Source: Chromera velia
Taxonomy: Eukaryota; Sar; Chromeraceae
Assembly (NCBI GenBank): GCA_018398765.1
Contig: JAHBMJ010000501.1
Location: 1-46,440, forward strand
DNA length: 46,440 bases
Reading direction: 5' to 3'
Shown here: positions 10,895 through 21,800 of the stretch, piece after piece
How the letters are laid out: each line of letters begins with the position of its first letter
Position numbering within the stretch: position 1 is the stretch's first letter
The notes under the pieces: model-generated
Database searches by the model: none
What the model saw: only the letters and a program-made list of their open reading frames with translations
What the model was told of the DNA's origin: nothing
Made by a program: the position numbers and the translations under genes

Positions 10895-11190
10895 CATCTG
10901 CATGCATGGACTTCTTTCTTGTCTTCGTGTTCATGCATGCATGCGGTGTTCGTGAAGTTCGTGGTCGTCAACATACTTTTCGTGCGTTTGTGTCTGCGTG
11001 TCGTGTCCATGAGTGTTCCTTCGTGTACTCGTTCGATCGATCTGGTGCGGCGGGCCGACTGGGCGCGAAAAGCGACGGCCTCCCGGATAGAGGGAGAACG
11101 TGGAAGAGGGAGAGGAGGAGGAAGAGGAGGAGGCAGAGGAGGGGCTCCAAAGCTCCCTACAACTGCTGGAGTGAAGGTGCGTCATGCAGG
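10895..11190 (+). repeat. Dispersed exon-like repeat, copy 1 (most diverged)
   Basis: Matches parts of 11660-12060 and, in reverse, 31925-32310: the block GTCGTCAACAT.CT.TTC.TGCGTT, the block GGCGCG..CGACGGCCTCC.GGA and the donor-like GTGAAGGTGCGTC. In one frame it encodes AVFVKFVVVNILF, close to a hydrophobic segment in the other two copies. Copy 1 carries an extra Arg/Gly-rich purine expansion (11095-11145). Two TGCATGCA motifs lie at 10899 and 10934. Confidence 0.7.
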
Positions 11191-11659
11191 ATTCATGCAT
11201 TGTTGCCTTCATGTATCGCTCGTCTTTCAGCTTTTCTGTCCGCTTGTCCGTGCACCTGTATACAAACTGATGCTCAAAGAGGGATGGCAAGAAAGACGAG
11301 GAGAAGGTATAAAAGGTGTGTATACTGCGCGGATTGTCTGTATTCCTCTCGTATATGCACAACAATATTGACAGCGGGAGGAAACTGGGTGGTAGGAGCC
11401 TGTGTGTTGCAGTGTTGGTCTCTATGGTCCATTTTTTGGTCACTGTCGTCTGTTGTGTAGCTGCATACAGTAGCAGAGTTGGGAGTGGGTTCCTGAATGT
11501 CCTGCAGACAATCTGTGTCTTAAACATAAACGCACGGGGGGAGAGAGACAGCAAAAATAGAAGGGTGCACGACAGTTTTGTTCAAAATTCTGGCTCCTTT
11601 GTGAATGAATCATCCAAAAACGGTTTTTTCCGGCTGATTTTCTGTTGCATGCAGCTTCA

Positions 11660-12060
11660 GAGAGAGGGGCCCCCTGGGTTTCTGTCCGTCCTCATCTCAG
11701 ACATCGTGTACATGGAGTCTTCTGTGATATGTTCATGTTCGTGCTTGACTTCGTGTGTGCGGTGTTCATGATGTACGTGATCGTCAACATGCTCTTCATG
11801 CGTTCGTGTTTCGTGTCGTGTTCATGAGTGTACGTGTACTCGTCAAGTTGCGGCGTGGCGCGACCGAGCATGAGGGGCGACGGCCTCCGGGACGGAGGAA
11901 GATGGTGGTGGATAAGGAGAGAGGGAGACCTTCTTGCCTGCCACTGAAGTGAAGGTGCGTCTGTAGTAACTCATGTGATGTGCCGTTAGGCAAAAGCTGG
12001 CTCAGGCTAAAGCTTGCTTTTTTCTTGCAGTCCATGCATCTGCATAGAAAGCGATGTGGA
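11660..12060 (+). repeat. Dispersed exon-like repeat, copy 2
   Basis: About 370-400 bp, strongly similar to the reverse complement of 31925-32310. One frame encodes a hydrophobic segment (FCDMFMFVLDFVCAVFMMY then VIVNMLF) long enough for one or two membrane passes, where differences from copy 3 are synonymous or conservative (M/I, M/L, I/V). That pattern suggests descent from a real membrane-protein exon. The frame closes soon afterwards, so this copy alone is not a gene. The family is not identified. Confidence 0.75.
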
Positions 12061-12252
12061 AAGATGAGGAAGGGGTTTGGCAAGAAGCTCCGTTTTGCAG
12101 TGTTCATCTCTCTGGCCTTTCTCGGTGGTTGACGGTAGGAGCAGAGCTGGCATGCAGTGATTCGTTGTTCTGGAGAGACGGCTGCTGTATTGAACACACT
12201 CATGATCTTCTGTTATTGGATATGTGCTTGCCTTGATGCTTCTTGCCTGCAG

Positions 12253-12327
12253 GAAGCTGTGGATTTTCTCCACGACCGCGCTCCCCTCAATAAGGGGGTA
12301 GCACGACTGAAGGAGAAGAAGAAGTGA
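12253..12327 (+). CDS. Possible short terminal exon
   Basis: After a good acceptor (TTGCCTGCAG to 12252) a phase-0 frame of 24 codons runs to TGA with protein-like composition: an amphipathic start (EAVDFLHDR) and a lysine-rich end. It follows the membrane-segment repeat of 11660-12060 on the same strand and might be its last exon. No matching upstream donor phase could be fixed and the frame is very short. Confidence 0.25.
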   Translation, partial: EAVDFLHDRAPLNKGVARLKEKKK

Positions 12328-12828
12328 GGAGTGAGAAGGAAGAGGGAGTGGAGAAAGAGGCGGACTTTGCAGGACGATCCCCCCAGCAGCAAAGGAGACG
12401 GGGGGTGATAAAGAGAGGGACGACTGTCTGTCTCCTTGGAAAGTCCCCCGAATGGGTAACACTGTGTATGCCCATCGTTCCTGTGTGTGTTAGAGATGAT
12501 CAAGGTTCGTTTGTACATATCTTCGAGCCCGTCTCTAGCTGTGAGGAGGCTGCGAGAAGCGAAAGCCTCGTCCAAGGAGGGGGCGCAGGGAGGCGAGACG
12601 AGACGAGACGAGACCGCTGAATGCAGTGGTACATCAGGAGAACGAAAAAGAAAAGGCAACCGGCTGAGTGGTGCTCTGTCTTTGGTCTTCAAGTTGGCAG
12701 ACTGTCCTAAGGCTTGTACTGTTGTATTCTTTCGGTGCCTTTTCAATGCAATGGGTCAAACAATTGAGCGACGAATTCTTCTGTGCAGAGTTGTTCTAAC
12801 CAATCTCCTCTTTCCCTCTCCTCCGCAG

Positions 12829-13047
12829 GCTGGCGATGCATTAGTGTCCGTACATGTCTCCTCTACGTCCCCAGTGGAGGGGAAGGACGGTGCGGTACGG
12901 ATCAAGAAAGGCATCGTGTCGGGTGACCGACACCTGGGGCTGCGTGACGTGGGAGTCTCAAAGAGGAACGGAGGCACCTCGCCTCGCAAAACAGGGCGGG
13001 TAACAGGGGAGGTGCAGAGCCAATGGAGAAACTTCGGTGTCGAATGA
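12829..13047 (+). CDS. Possible terminal exon, unassigned
   Basis: An acceptor with a long pyrimidine tract (CTCCTCCGCAG to 12828) precedes a 72-codon frame ending in TGA at 13047. It is the only open frame downstream of that acceptor. The product would be basic and glycine-rich, with no domain I recognise. No upstream exon is secure. Confidence 0.3.
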   Translation, partial: AGDALVSVHVSSTSPVEGKDGAVRIKKGIVSGDRHLGLRDVGVSKRNGGTSPRKTGRVTGEVQSQWRNFGVE

Positions 13048-13150
13048 GACAAAAGGTGAGTAGGCCGATCCCATGCATCAGAAACGGCATAGAGTAGGGG
13101 GATGGTTCGAAGGAGCTTGAGCGTATTACATGAAATTCAATTCCCTTTTT

Positions 13151-13471
13151 TCACGACAAGAGATGGTCTGGACTTTCTCTTCGTGCTGAGTTCCCGAGTC
13201 TCTTGCACTGACCTGCCTTCTTGTCCGAGCATGTGTGCTTCTCTTGTTGAATTGGTCCCACATAAATCACACTCTTGCAGCAAGCCACACTTTTTGTCGG
13301 AAAGGAAACAAAATACGTATGCTTCCTTTCTTCTCCAGTGTGCAGATTCTTGCCGAGAACCTCCAACAGACTCTCACGAAGGTTTTCCGGAAAGTTTCTC
13401 TTCCACTTCCTAAAAGCGTCTGCCAACCTCTCAATGGCGATTATCCATCTCCTGCACGAGCTCACGTCCAA
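13151..13471 (-). CDS. Possible exon on minus strand, unassigned
   Basis: The first half of this minus-strand frame has helical, protein-like composition (IAIERLADAFRKWKRNF then ENLRESLLEVLGKN); the second half is less convincing. Plus-strand frames overlap it fully, so the strand is not certain. No family recognised. Confidence 0.2.
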   Translation of the reverse strand: MDVSSCRRWIIAIERLADAFRKWKRNFPENLRESLLEVLGKNLHTGEERKHTYFVSFPTKSVACCKSVIYVGPIQQEKHTCSDKKAGQCKRLGNSARRESPDHLLS

Positions 13472-13479
13472 TCACCCCA

Positions 13480-15130
13480 GCGCATGGTGTCTGATCAGCT
13501 TCTCCCCACCCCGTCTGAAGCAGAGTGTTCAGTCACAGGTGGCGTCACTCACGGGAGGGTCCGCAGGGGGCCCTCGGGGTTTGGCCTCTGCATACATCCG
13601 CCGGGCGGGTGGAACCTTTCAGTGCCGCTTCCATTCCTGAATGCCCGGCCAGGGAAGGGCGCACCAGTGGGGTCGCCAAGGTCTCCAGTGAGCCCCCAAA
13701 TGTCCATGAAGTCGACCCTTAGACCCGGGTGCCTGGCTCCTCCGCTCCAGTTGGGGGGGGGCAAGCGCTGCAAGTTTGTCTGGGTGGGGGTATTCGAATT
13801 CCTCTCCGAATTCCCCGGAGTTCTCGATACCAGGGTCTGCTTCTGTGGGTGTTCTCTTGCAGTGTCTTCCTGACACACTCCAAGTGCAGCACAAATTGAA
13901 GAAGCTCGGGTAGCTAGGTGTGATCGTTTTTTCCCCATATTTATCATGTTGGGGGTGGCGGGTGAATCTTTTTAACCGGTCGACCCTAAGCTAGCCTTGC
14001 GGAACTGCGCTCTCATCTGCTTCCCAGACAGCCCGGGAACGTCGTCGCTCCGTCTGCCCCGGGCCGCGCCTCCCCGAGGGAGGGAGGTCATTCCGATAAA
14101 ATGAAACGTGTGAGGACGTGAGTGACGAGTGCGAGAAGCTCGCTGCTCCCCGCGGCCTTGCTAGAATCATGCACGATGTTAGTGTGCTTGAAGATCGATC
14201 CAGCGTGGAGAGGATCGAGAAGGAGCCCGATCGATCCGAACGTGTTCGGTTGACACGTGGGACGTTCCCAGTGGATCGAGGGAGACATGTAGAAAGAAAA
14301 CGGACAAGGGCCTCAAGGCTGACTCCGGCCTCTGAGGGTTCGGGTGTTCTGCCTCTGCCCTGCCCTGCCCTGCCCCCCGGCCGTGCCTCTCCGAGGGAGG
14401 GAGGGAGAGAGGGAGGGATGCTGTTGCCGTCTACTTGCCAGATCGGTGGATGGACGAAGGTGTCTCTCTCGAAGGTGCCTGCCTCGGTGATTTTTGACCC
14501 TTTGACCGTTCCTTCATACACCACTCACTCATGGCGCGCTACTGAAGGGGGTCATACAGTCTGCCACCGAAGTGGGCCTGACTCTACAGCATAATGAGTA
14601 GAGAGAAATGAGTGGAGACTCACAGCTCGGGGCGCCAGGAATAGAGACTCTCTGCCTGGGAAACGAAAAGAGAAGCTTTGTGTACAGGTGAGTAAGGCCC
14701 GACTCTTTGAGCTATATTGCTTGGAATATCGAAAACATGCACGTACGGAGACTTACCAAGAGAACTCACTGGACTCCATCGAGCAGTCATCACGCTCAAG
14801 CTAAAATTTAAGCAAATCATGTCGATCTTTCTTGCTCATCATGCACATCTATCAGTTTGTTCTTAGTCGCTCCGCTTGTCAGAAAACACAAAACAAAAAA
14901 GAGACTTGATGGAATCTCTCCCCTATTTCCTTTTCCTGTAGCAGAAGTCGTAATGATGTGAGCGTCTGAGTGACAATAAGTGGTTCCATGTATCAGAATG
15001 GAATGAGCCGCACGCATGCCGAGCCTAGCCGCATGCATGGCGTCACACCGTCTATGAGTTAATACACATGCAATGCAAGTCTATGCAGGTCAGTCAGTCT
15101 GAAAGCAATAGAGCATTGCTTTAGAGAGAA
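13480..15130. other. Stretch without firm gene
   Basis: Both strands carry overlapping frames, notably at 13549-13947 and 13991-14594. A GC-rich element (CCGGGCCGCGCCTCCCCGAG) at about 14060 recurs in altered form at about 14375. No domain is recognised. Confidence 0.4.
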
Positions 15131-15205
15131 GTATGAACCTTGCATGACAGAACTTGAACTTACGACCTATGAGCTCCGTTATGCTAGCCAACTAACTGCC
15201 ACTCT
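15131..15205 (-). ncRNA. tRNA-like relic (possibly SINE-derived)
   Basis: On the minus strand, AGTTGGCTAGCATAACGGAG resembles a tRNA D-arm/A-box, and AGGTCGTAAGTTCAAGTTC resembles the variable loop and T-arm/B-box with a CAT trinucleotide between them. The 3' half of the anticodon stem is missing and the T-stem does not pair, so this is not a working tRNA. A decayed tRNA-Met-like gene or a tRNA-derived SINE would fit. Confidence 0.3.
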
Positions 15206-16015
15206 CCAACGGAAGTGGAGACCGGATAGATCTGCAGTTGCTTCGACAGTAGGTTTTCACTGGGAGACACCGTGTTACACTTGTGGACTTTGCTTGCGGA
15301 CGACAGTATTATGGACGCCTTGAGTCCCCGATCTCCCCTCATGCTCTTCGGACCTTCATCTCCAACCACCTCAACAAGCTTCAGCAAGTATCCAAGGATC
15401 TCTAGCAACATGATCGCTGCCACTTCGCCCTAGCACTTCGCCATGAGCCGCCCTCCACCAACTGCCACCAGTTGCTGCTAAGACTGCACTGATGGCTCAG
15501 TGCACCATCTGCTTGCACCTGCTTTAGGGGCCGCCAAGAACTGGGAGTACCACACCATCGCTACTAGAATTTGCTTGTCTGCTTGCCAGGATCATTGAGG
15601 GGGCGAGGTTTCAGAAGCACCTCTTTGGGGGGGGGGGGGGATTCTTCCATCTTTGTTTGGCCGTCTCCGCGTCTTCTGTCAGTCAACGTCTATCCGTATG
15701 CACACCGGCATGAGGGGAGATACGAGGATGCTCCGCTGACTTGCGAATGCAAGGTTTGCAGTGTTTGTTTTCTCTTATTAGGCAGTGAGTGCAAACTGTG
15801 CATGTGATCGAACTTTGATGGAGAAGCATGCAAGGCACGATTTGTTCTTTGTCTTTCTGCACAGCCACTGCATCGATTCTTTCTTTCCCTGTTGCTTTTC
15901 CAGTGTTGTGAAGCGTATCTTTTCAAAGGTATCAGACAGGCAGGACGAAAGAGGCAGACCGGAGATGGGTAGACTTATTAAAGTGGCAAACCGAAGTCAA
16001 TTAATCTTGTGATGT
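15206..16015. other. Stretch without recognisable gene
   Basis: Contains a G homopolymer (about 15626-15639) and short frames only. Nothing assignable. Confidence 0.45.
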
Positions 16016-16060
16016 CTAGCCCTCTACCTTGTTCTTGTGATGTCTAGCCCTCTGCCTCTC
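16007..16060 (+). repeat. Short tandem duplication
   Basis: CTTGTGATGTCTAGCCCTCT occurs twice in succession, about 25 bp apart. Confidence 0.85.
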
Positions 16061-16099
16061 TGCATTCCGTTTGTGCATGCTCTTCAATCAACAATACTG

Positions 16100-16800
16100 G
16101 CAGACAAGTGAAAGCAAGAAAAGATTTTATTGGCTCTCAGGCATTACTAAGACTAAAAATCGATCAAGTGGTGATGCGAAGTATAACCTAGGACTCAGGC
16201 TATAGGAGGTATTATTAAAGTTATAATTAAACGGGAATGAACGGAAATGAATTCTCGCGTGACCTAGTATATGATGCGTTAGTATTGCATTAGTATACAG
16301 TGTGGTCTAGAATGTGGAGGCACAGCAGACAACGCTAGAGATAACGTTGGTATGTACGCACGCATGTAGATCGATACGCGGTGCAGTAAACGACATCTTC
16401 ATTACTAGCAGCACTACTAGCTGCGCTAGCGGCGGCCCGTACCACGGCATATGGATAAAGCAATCACGCGGCAGCGCGACTCTACGTAATAATGCAATCT
16501 TTGCCAATTCTTCGGTTTTCACGTAGTTTGTGAGTCTAGTAGCTCAGTCTACTAGTAGGAGGCGGTCTAGCTGGCAATATTTGATTTTATAACTTTTAAA
16601 TACTATAATGTTGAGATTATTTGCACCTATATATCAATATATACTAAGCATTAATTAGATATATTTATTTTAAAAACCAAGACTTATTTTAACGCTGTAT
16701 ATATAGTTAGACTTTATATCAGAATATAACTATCTTTTGAAGCCAATTCAATAATATTTAGCCGTAAAGCCTAGCGTAAAGCTTCTAGTAAAGCTTTGTA
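16100..16800. other. AT-rich, CTAG-rich island
   Basis: The 16560-16800 part is strongly AT-rich and the 16180-16560 part carries about ten CTAG tetramers, several times the chance number. It lies just downstream of the WD gene stop. A similar island occurs at 31230-31900. No gene is seen. Confidence 0.6.
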
Positions 16801-16826
16801 ATCAACTGATTCTATTCAAAAAAATT

Positions 16827-18249
16827 TTAACATTTCCAGACAACAATGACCCCTTCTGCTCCATCGTTATCAGCAGATGCTACCCATGCACTAGTATCAA
16901 CTTGGAGAGCACATACTGAAGTAAGGGGAACTCTGTGAAGGTCATCCTCAGCCCTCCCATCAGACAGCACGCTGTTGAGAATGTCTGCAGCTCGGCACAC
17001 AACATACAGTCTTCGGTCCGACCCTGCAGAAAGGAACGCACCAGAAATGCCGGGGAAGGGGCAGTTTTGGAGAAGCACCTTCTCGGACCGCTCGTCGAGA
17101 ATTGCGTTATCACCAAGGGACGTCTGACCGACGTGGTCCAGTCGGCGCATCAGACCCAACTGGCTTTCTTCCCCAAATAATTTCAACTCAAAGACTTCTG
17201 CTGATGCGTCTGAGAGGGTTGCTAGCAGCAGACGGGGCGCCCAGCTGACGGCCGGCACCAGCGGAGAGATTGCGAGGTCGAAGAGAGATGCAAAGCTGGT
17301 CACACGTCCCCTGTGGGTCTCCTCCAAAATGAGACTCCCGTCTGCCTGCATGTCCCCACTGCGCCTTCAGTGTAACAACGTCCCCCCCCTGTGTTCCCAC
17401 AACCAGATCGATCGGCATCTCATCGTTGGGAGCCAGTAGGGCCGTGATTGCAGATCTTGCCGTTCCATAGATCTGCATGGTCTCTCCTGTCTGCAGGCAC
17501 AGAGAAAAAATCTGCCCCGTCGTGGAGCCTCCGAGGACCACCGTCCCCCCAGACAGCCGAGGCAGGAGGCAGAGAGTTGTCCAAGACACAGAAGCAGCCG
17601 TCAGCTTGTCTGTCCTGTGCTCAGAGGACTTTGCCTTTTTGGTCCCCTGTGTCTGCTTCCCCTGCTTCGTCCAGGAGAAGGGGGTCCCGTTTCTCACGTC
17701 CCACACGCGAACAGTACAGTCCGGAGAGCAGGAGATAACGCGGAAAGGATCAACAGTCAACAGATCAGCAACCGACCGACCGCCGTGTGATTCTACACTC
17801 CAACGCTTTTGGAGGGACGGAAGCGTCGAAGGGGCAGTCTGAGAGCTGCTGGCAGAGGAGACACAGGAAAAATCTTTATCAAACACAACAACAGAGCCGT
17901 CGCTCGTCCCAACACAGAGAACAACAAATTCCTCCCCGCCAGATCCAACCAAAAAATTCCCGAAAGACATTGCTGTCACCTTGACCTGCTTTTTGGATCC
18001 AGCGCTCTTCAGTGGCTGGACTGGAGTGTGCGACACGGGGGACAGAGCACCCAGCAATTCTCCAGGAGACGGCGTGGAACCCCCGACTTCCCCTTGCACC
18101 CCTGCTGCCCCTTGAATGGGCTGTGCCATCTGAGTCCCATCCACTGGAGGGAGAGGGTTTCCAGCAACGGCAGGCCCCTCCGCATGGGGAACTGGAGGGT
18201 CGTGGTGAGGTGCGGTCTGAGATGGAGACAAACCGTCGTCAGCCTTCAT
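16827..18249 (-). CDS. WD-repeat protein, two frames joined near 17346-17379
   Basis: The start ATG at 18249 opens a Pro/Gly-rich N-terminus of about 80 residues. Blades follow with typical WD features: CVGTSDGSVVVFD, then VISCSPDCTVRVWDV (the GH/WD-type blade end), GGSTTGQIFSL and DLVVGTQGGD. The frame then shifts: the C-terminal part (RVTSFASLFDLAISP onwards, to VIVVWKC and TAA at 16827) is in another phase. A 34-nt GT-AG segment at 17346-17379 would join them phase 0 to phase 0; a 58-nt version with an earlier donor also fits. Otherwise it is a frameshift or assembly error. Total length is about 460 residues. WD propellers are scaffolds for protein complexes; the exact orthologue is not recognised. 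The gene is divergent from the protease gene starting at 18876. Confidence 0.75.
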
Positions 18250-18875
18250 CGTTTCCTTCAGTAAAAAAAAACAAAAACAGAAGAGGGCACTTTTCGATGC
18301 GATGCGTCAGTGAAGGTGCTTTCGTGGGGACTCTCGATGCAGACACCTACAAAGGAACACCTGACATTGCAAGGCTCCTTCCTCTGTGGGTAAAGCACTG
18401 TAAAGCAGTCCGGAAATGTTTTTTGAATTAAGGGAAGATCTTCACAGATCTTCAGTGTGTGCAGTCTGATGTGTGCAGGGGTCGAAGATTGATCAGGGCG
18501 CGAAGTATTATTAATAATATTAAATTAAGTGCCATGCACTCACTTTCAACTTCCGGGGCCACGTTCGCTGCGCGCCACGAACAATCTGACATTCTTGGGC
18601 ATTCGCACGGAGCACATGATCTTAGCAATCGGCTTCGGCCATTGATTCATCGATCTTCCTTCCACAGTTTGCGAAAGTGATGCGAAAGTGCCCGTCAATG
18701 CCTATCAGCCTGCATTTCAATCCGTCAAGACTACAGTCAAGTGGTGGTTGTGGGCCTCTGAGTTCTTCCTTCGAAGTCGGGTCCTGGAGAGGTGCATTGA
18801 CTTCGGGGAGACAGATTTCAAGTGTCTTGCCTTCGTGCATCTGTTGTTCCTGAAAGACTTCAGTGTGCAGCATCG
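18250..18875. promoter_or_regulatory. Shared 5' region between divergent WD and protease genes
   Basis: About 626 bp separates the two start codons, so this interval should hold both promoters and 5' UTRs. It contains an AT-rich patch (TTATTAATAATATTAAATTAAG near 18507) and short frames only. No defined core motif could be established. Confidence 0.5.
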
Positions 18876-21800
18876 ATGCGGTTGTTTCTGATCTTTTTCG
18901 TTGCTGTCTTGCAGCAAGGGGTGTTGCAAGCAGATGAAGCGTCCAAAGGCGGACGACTAGAAACTGCACGGCTGTTTGGAAACGTGAATGAGTATGCATA
19001 CTGGTTTGTGGACATTTTAGTGGGAACTCCGATTCCTCAACGCCAGTCTGTTATTGTGGACACAGGCTCCACTGTCCTGGCCTATCCGTGCAAAAACTGC
19101 AAGAAGTGCGGACACCATATCGACGCCCCGTTTGACTTTTCTGCCTCTGAGACCGCCCAGTGGCAGCAGTGCGAGCCTGGGTGCACTTGCAGAGATGACA
19201 AGTGCAGTTATTACCAAGGCTATACAGAGGGGTCCCACATTATGGGGTATTGGTTCAAGGACTATGTCGCCATTGGGGACGCTGAGAGGCAGAATCCCCC
19301 AGTAGAGGCGTACATGGGATGTCACTCAGAGGAGAATAATCTGTTCACAACCCAGAAGGCAAACGGCATCATGGGTGTGGCTTTCTCACGCAATCGGGAG
19401 CACCCGACGATCATCGACTCGCTGTATCAAGACACGTCTGTGAACACCCACCAGTTTGCTCTCTGTCTAGCTGACTGGGGAGGTGTGATGACAGTCGGAG
19501 GTTCCAACTCGACCCTGCACAGGAACTTCGTGGAACCCGAGAAGGACCCAGAGATCCTCTGGACCCCTCTAAAGGACCACACGTACTACACAGTGAACTT
19601 GATGGGAATGTCCATTGGAGGCACCTCTCTGGGAGGACCAACAAGCTGGGGAAACACAATTGTGGACTCTGGTCGGTTGTTGTGTCCATGAGTCGGAATT
19701 TGGTTGACGAGGATGCACTCGGGATTTTGGGCGTCGTACTGATCTTTTTTTTTGTTTTGCGGAAACACAGCCTTCGGTTTTCTTCGGGATCATATCAGAA
19801 CAGGCTTCTCTGTTCATCCTTTTCCGGGGTCATGTTTCGGTCTTCGTTGCTGTTGGCCTGCCTGCCTGCCCCAGTGCTTGTCCTAAAAAGGAAGAAACGA
19901 AGGGAACGAACAAGAAGAGGAAAAGCCTGACTGTGTCTTTCTGTCGGTTCGACGTAGCGGATTCTGTAGACGCATTTTCTTTTTTACAGAAAACGTCCAG
20001 CATTAGCGTCTGTTCGCCTACAGCTGGTCTGTCTCCCTCCCCTATCTCTCTGTGCGCGCAGGCACGACGTACACTTACTTGCCCCCCTCCGCCTGGCGTC
20101 TGTTGAAGTCATCCCTCGACCAAGAGTGCAAAAAACCGGGGGCGTGTGCAGGAAACAAAGTCAGCTTTCTTGTCTCCATTGACAGTGTGTGCTGTGTGGA
20201 CATTCCCTTCATTTCCTCCCGTGTGCTTGTGAACACTGGGGATGAGAAGATGAAGAGATCCATGACCGTGTCACTCCTCCTCGGTTGTCTTCGTGCTTTT
20301 TTCCTTTCCTGCTTTCCATCCTCTGCCTCTGTTCCTGCCTGCTCTCCGTACGTACCTTCTTGCTTTTAGATCGTCTCGTCTTCTTTTGCTGGTTCTCTTC
20401 CGGACCTTTGCGATTCGCCTTGCATGCTTCGGGCGAGTCGGCTGATTCGCATTGGGGTGGGGGGCAGTGACGCCGCCTCCTTCAGAGGGGTCGAAAATTT
20501 CGCTGATGGATAGTTTGTGGTGGTATTGAAGGAATGATTCGGCAAACGGCTTGTGAAGGCACGTAAAAACGGGCAAGGAGCACACTGCGCTGTTTTCTCT
20601 CATGGTACTGTTTCGTTTCGTTCGGGACCGTGACTGCATGTGATGATGCAGGTCGAACGTCACGGTGCGGACACGTGCTGGAGGCTGTCTGGAGAGCCCG
20701 AGGAGGAACTCTTGAGCTTCCCCAACATCACTGCGGAATTTGAGGGAGAAGGGTCGGTTTTGTGGGAATTCAGATTCTTTCGTTTTCTTTCCGTGATCCG
20801 CTTCTCTCCCCTTTTTCGTTCGTTCGTTCGTTCTTTCTTTCTTTCTTTCTTTCTTTCTTTTCTTTCTTTCTTTCTTTCTTTCTTTCTCTTGCTCTCTTTA
20901 TTCGTCTTTTGTCATTTGTTTGGCTCGACCCTGCCCGGCGCGTTGCTTTATCTCTGTGTGACTCCTGCGTGTGTGAGTGTATCCGTCTCTCTTTGCGTTT
21001 TGCGGGCCTCTGATTTTCGCAGAGGTGCCGTGAATCCGAAGAAGTTTACCTGGAGACCCAACGCGTACTTGTTTGCGAAGTCCGACAAGAAATTGTGGTG
21101 TCTGACTGTGGACAACAACGAGAGACCCTCCACTGTTCTGGGGGCCTCCTTCATGATCTTCCATGACGTCATCTTCGATCGGTCAGTCAGTCAGTCTCAT
21201 CAATGAAGTCGTTACCTGAACGATGTTGGTAACATATTGGATGGGTCATTTAGTGGTCTTCTTTCGCTTCCTTGCTTGTTTGCTTGACTGGTAGACGAGG
21301 GGGGTGTCGGTCCCTCCTCTTGTGGATCACCTGACGAGAGATCTCGTCTTGTGTACGTTCCCTGTGGATGTCCGTTTGTCAGGAGACTGAGAAGACGAAT
21401 CGCTCCACACTGGCACTGTGTGCACTTCCTTTTTGTGCAAAGCTTCTTCTTGTTCTTCCATTTCCTCTTGTGGGTGGTCATTGAAGGGGCCTGTCTGATT
21501 CAAGGAGCGCCTTCCACAGAGCTGCTGTGTTCCTGTGTGTCCATGGGCTCTCGAAGTCATCCTCTTGCGGTTGCTTGTCTTTCTGCCCATCTGTTTGAGT
21601 GAGTGCAGTGACAGCGATCGAGTTGGATTTGTGGACGCTGCATGCCCTCGTTACCTGGAACGGCCTTCTCGTAAGTTCCTTTCTTTTCTTTTGTTTGTTG
21701 CGTCTGTTTTGCGTTTGAGCTCTGTCTCACTTGTGTTGGTGATTTGATCTTGACCTTCCGTTGGCTGACTGGCAGCAACTGAGAGTACATGAAGTGAGCA

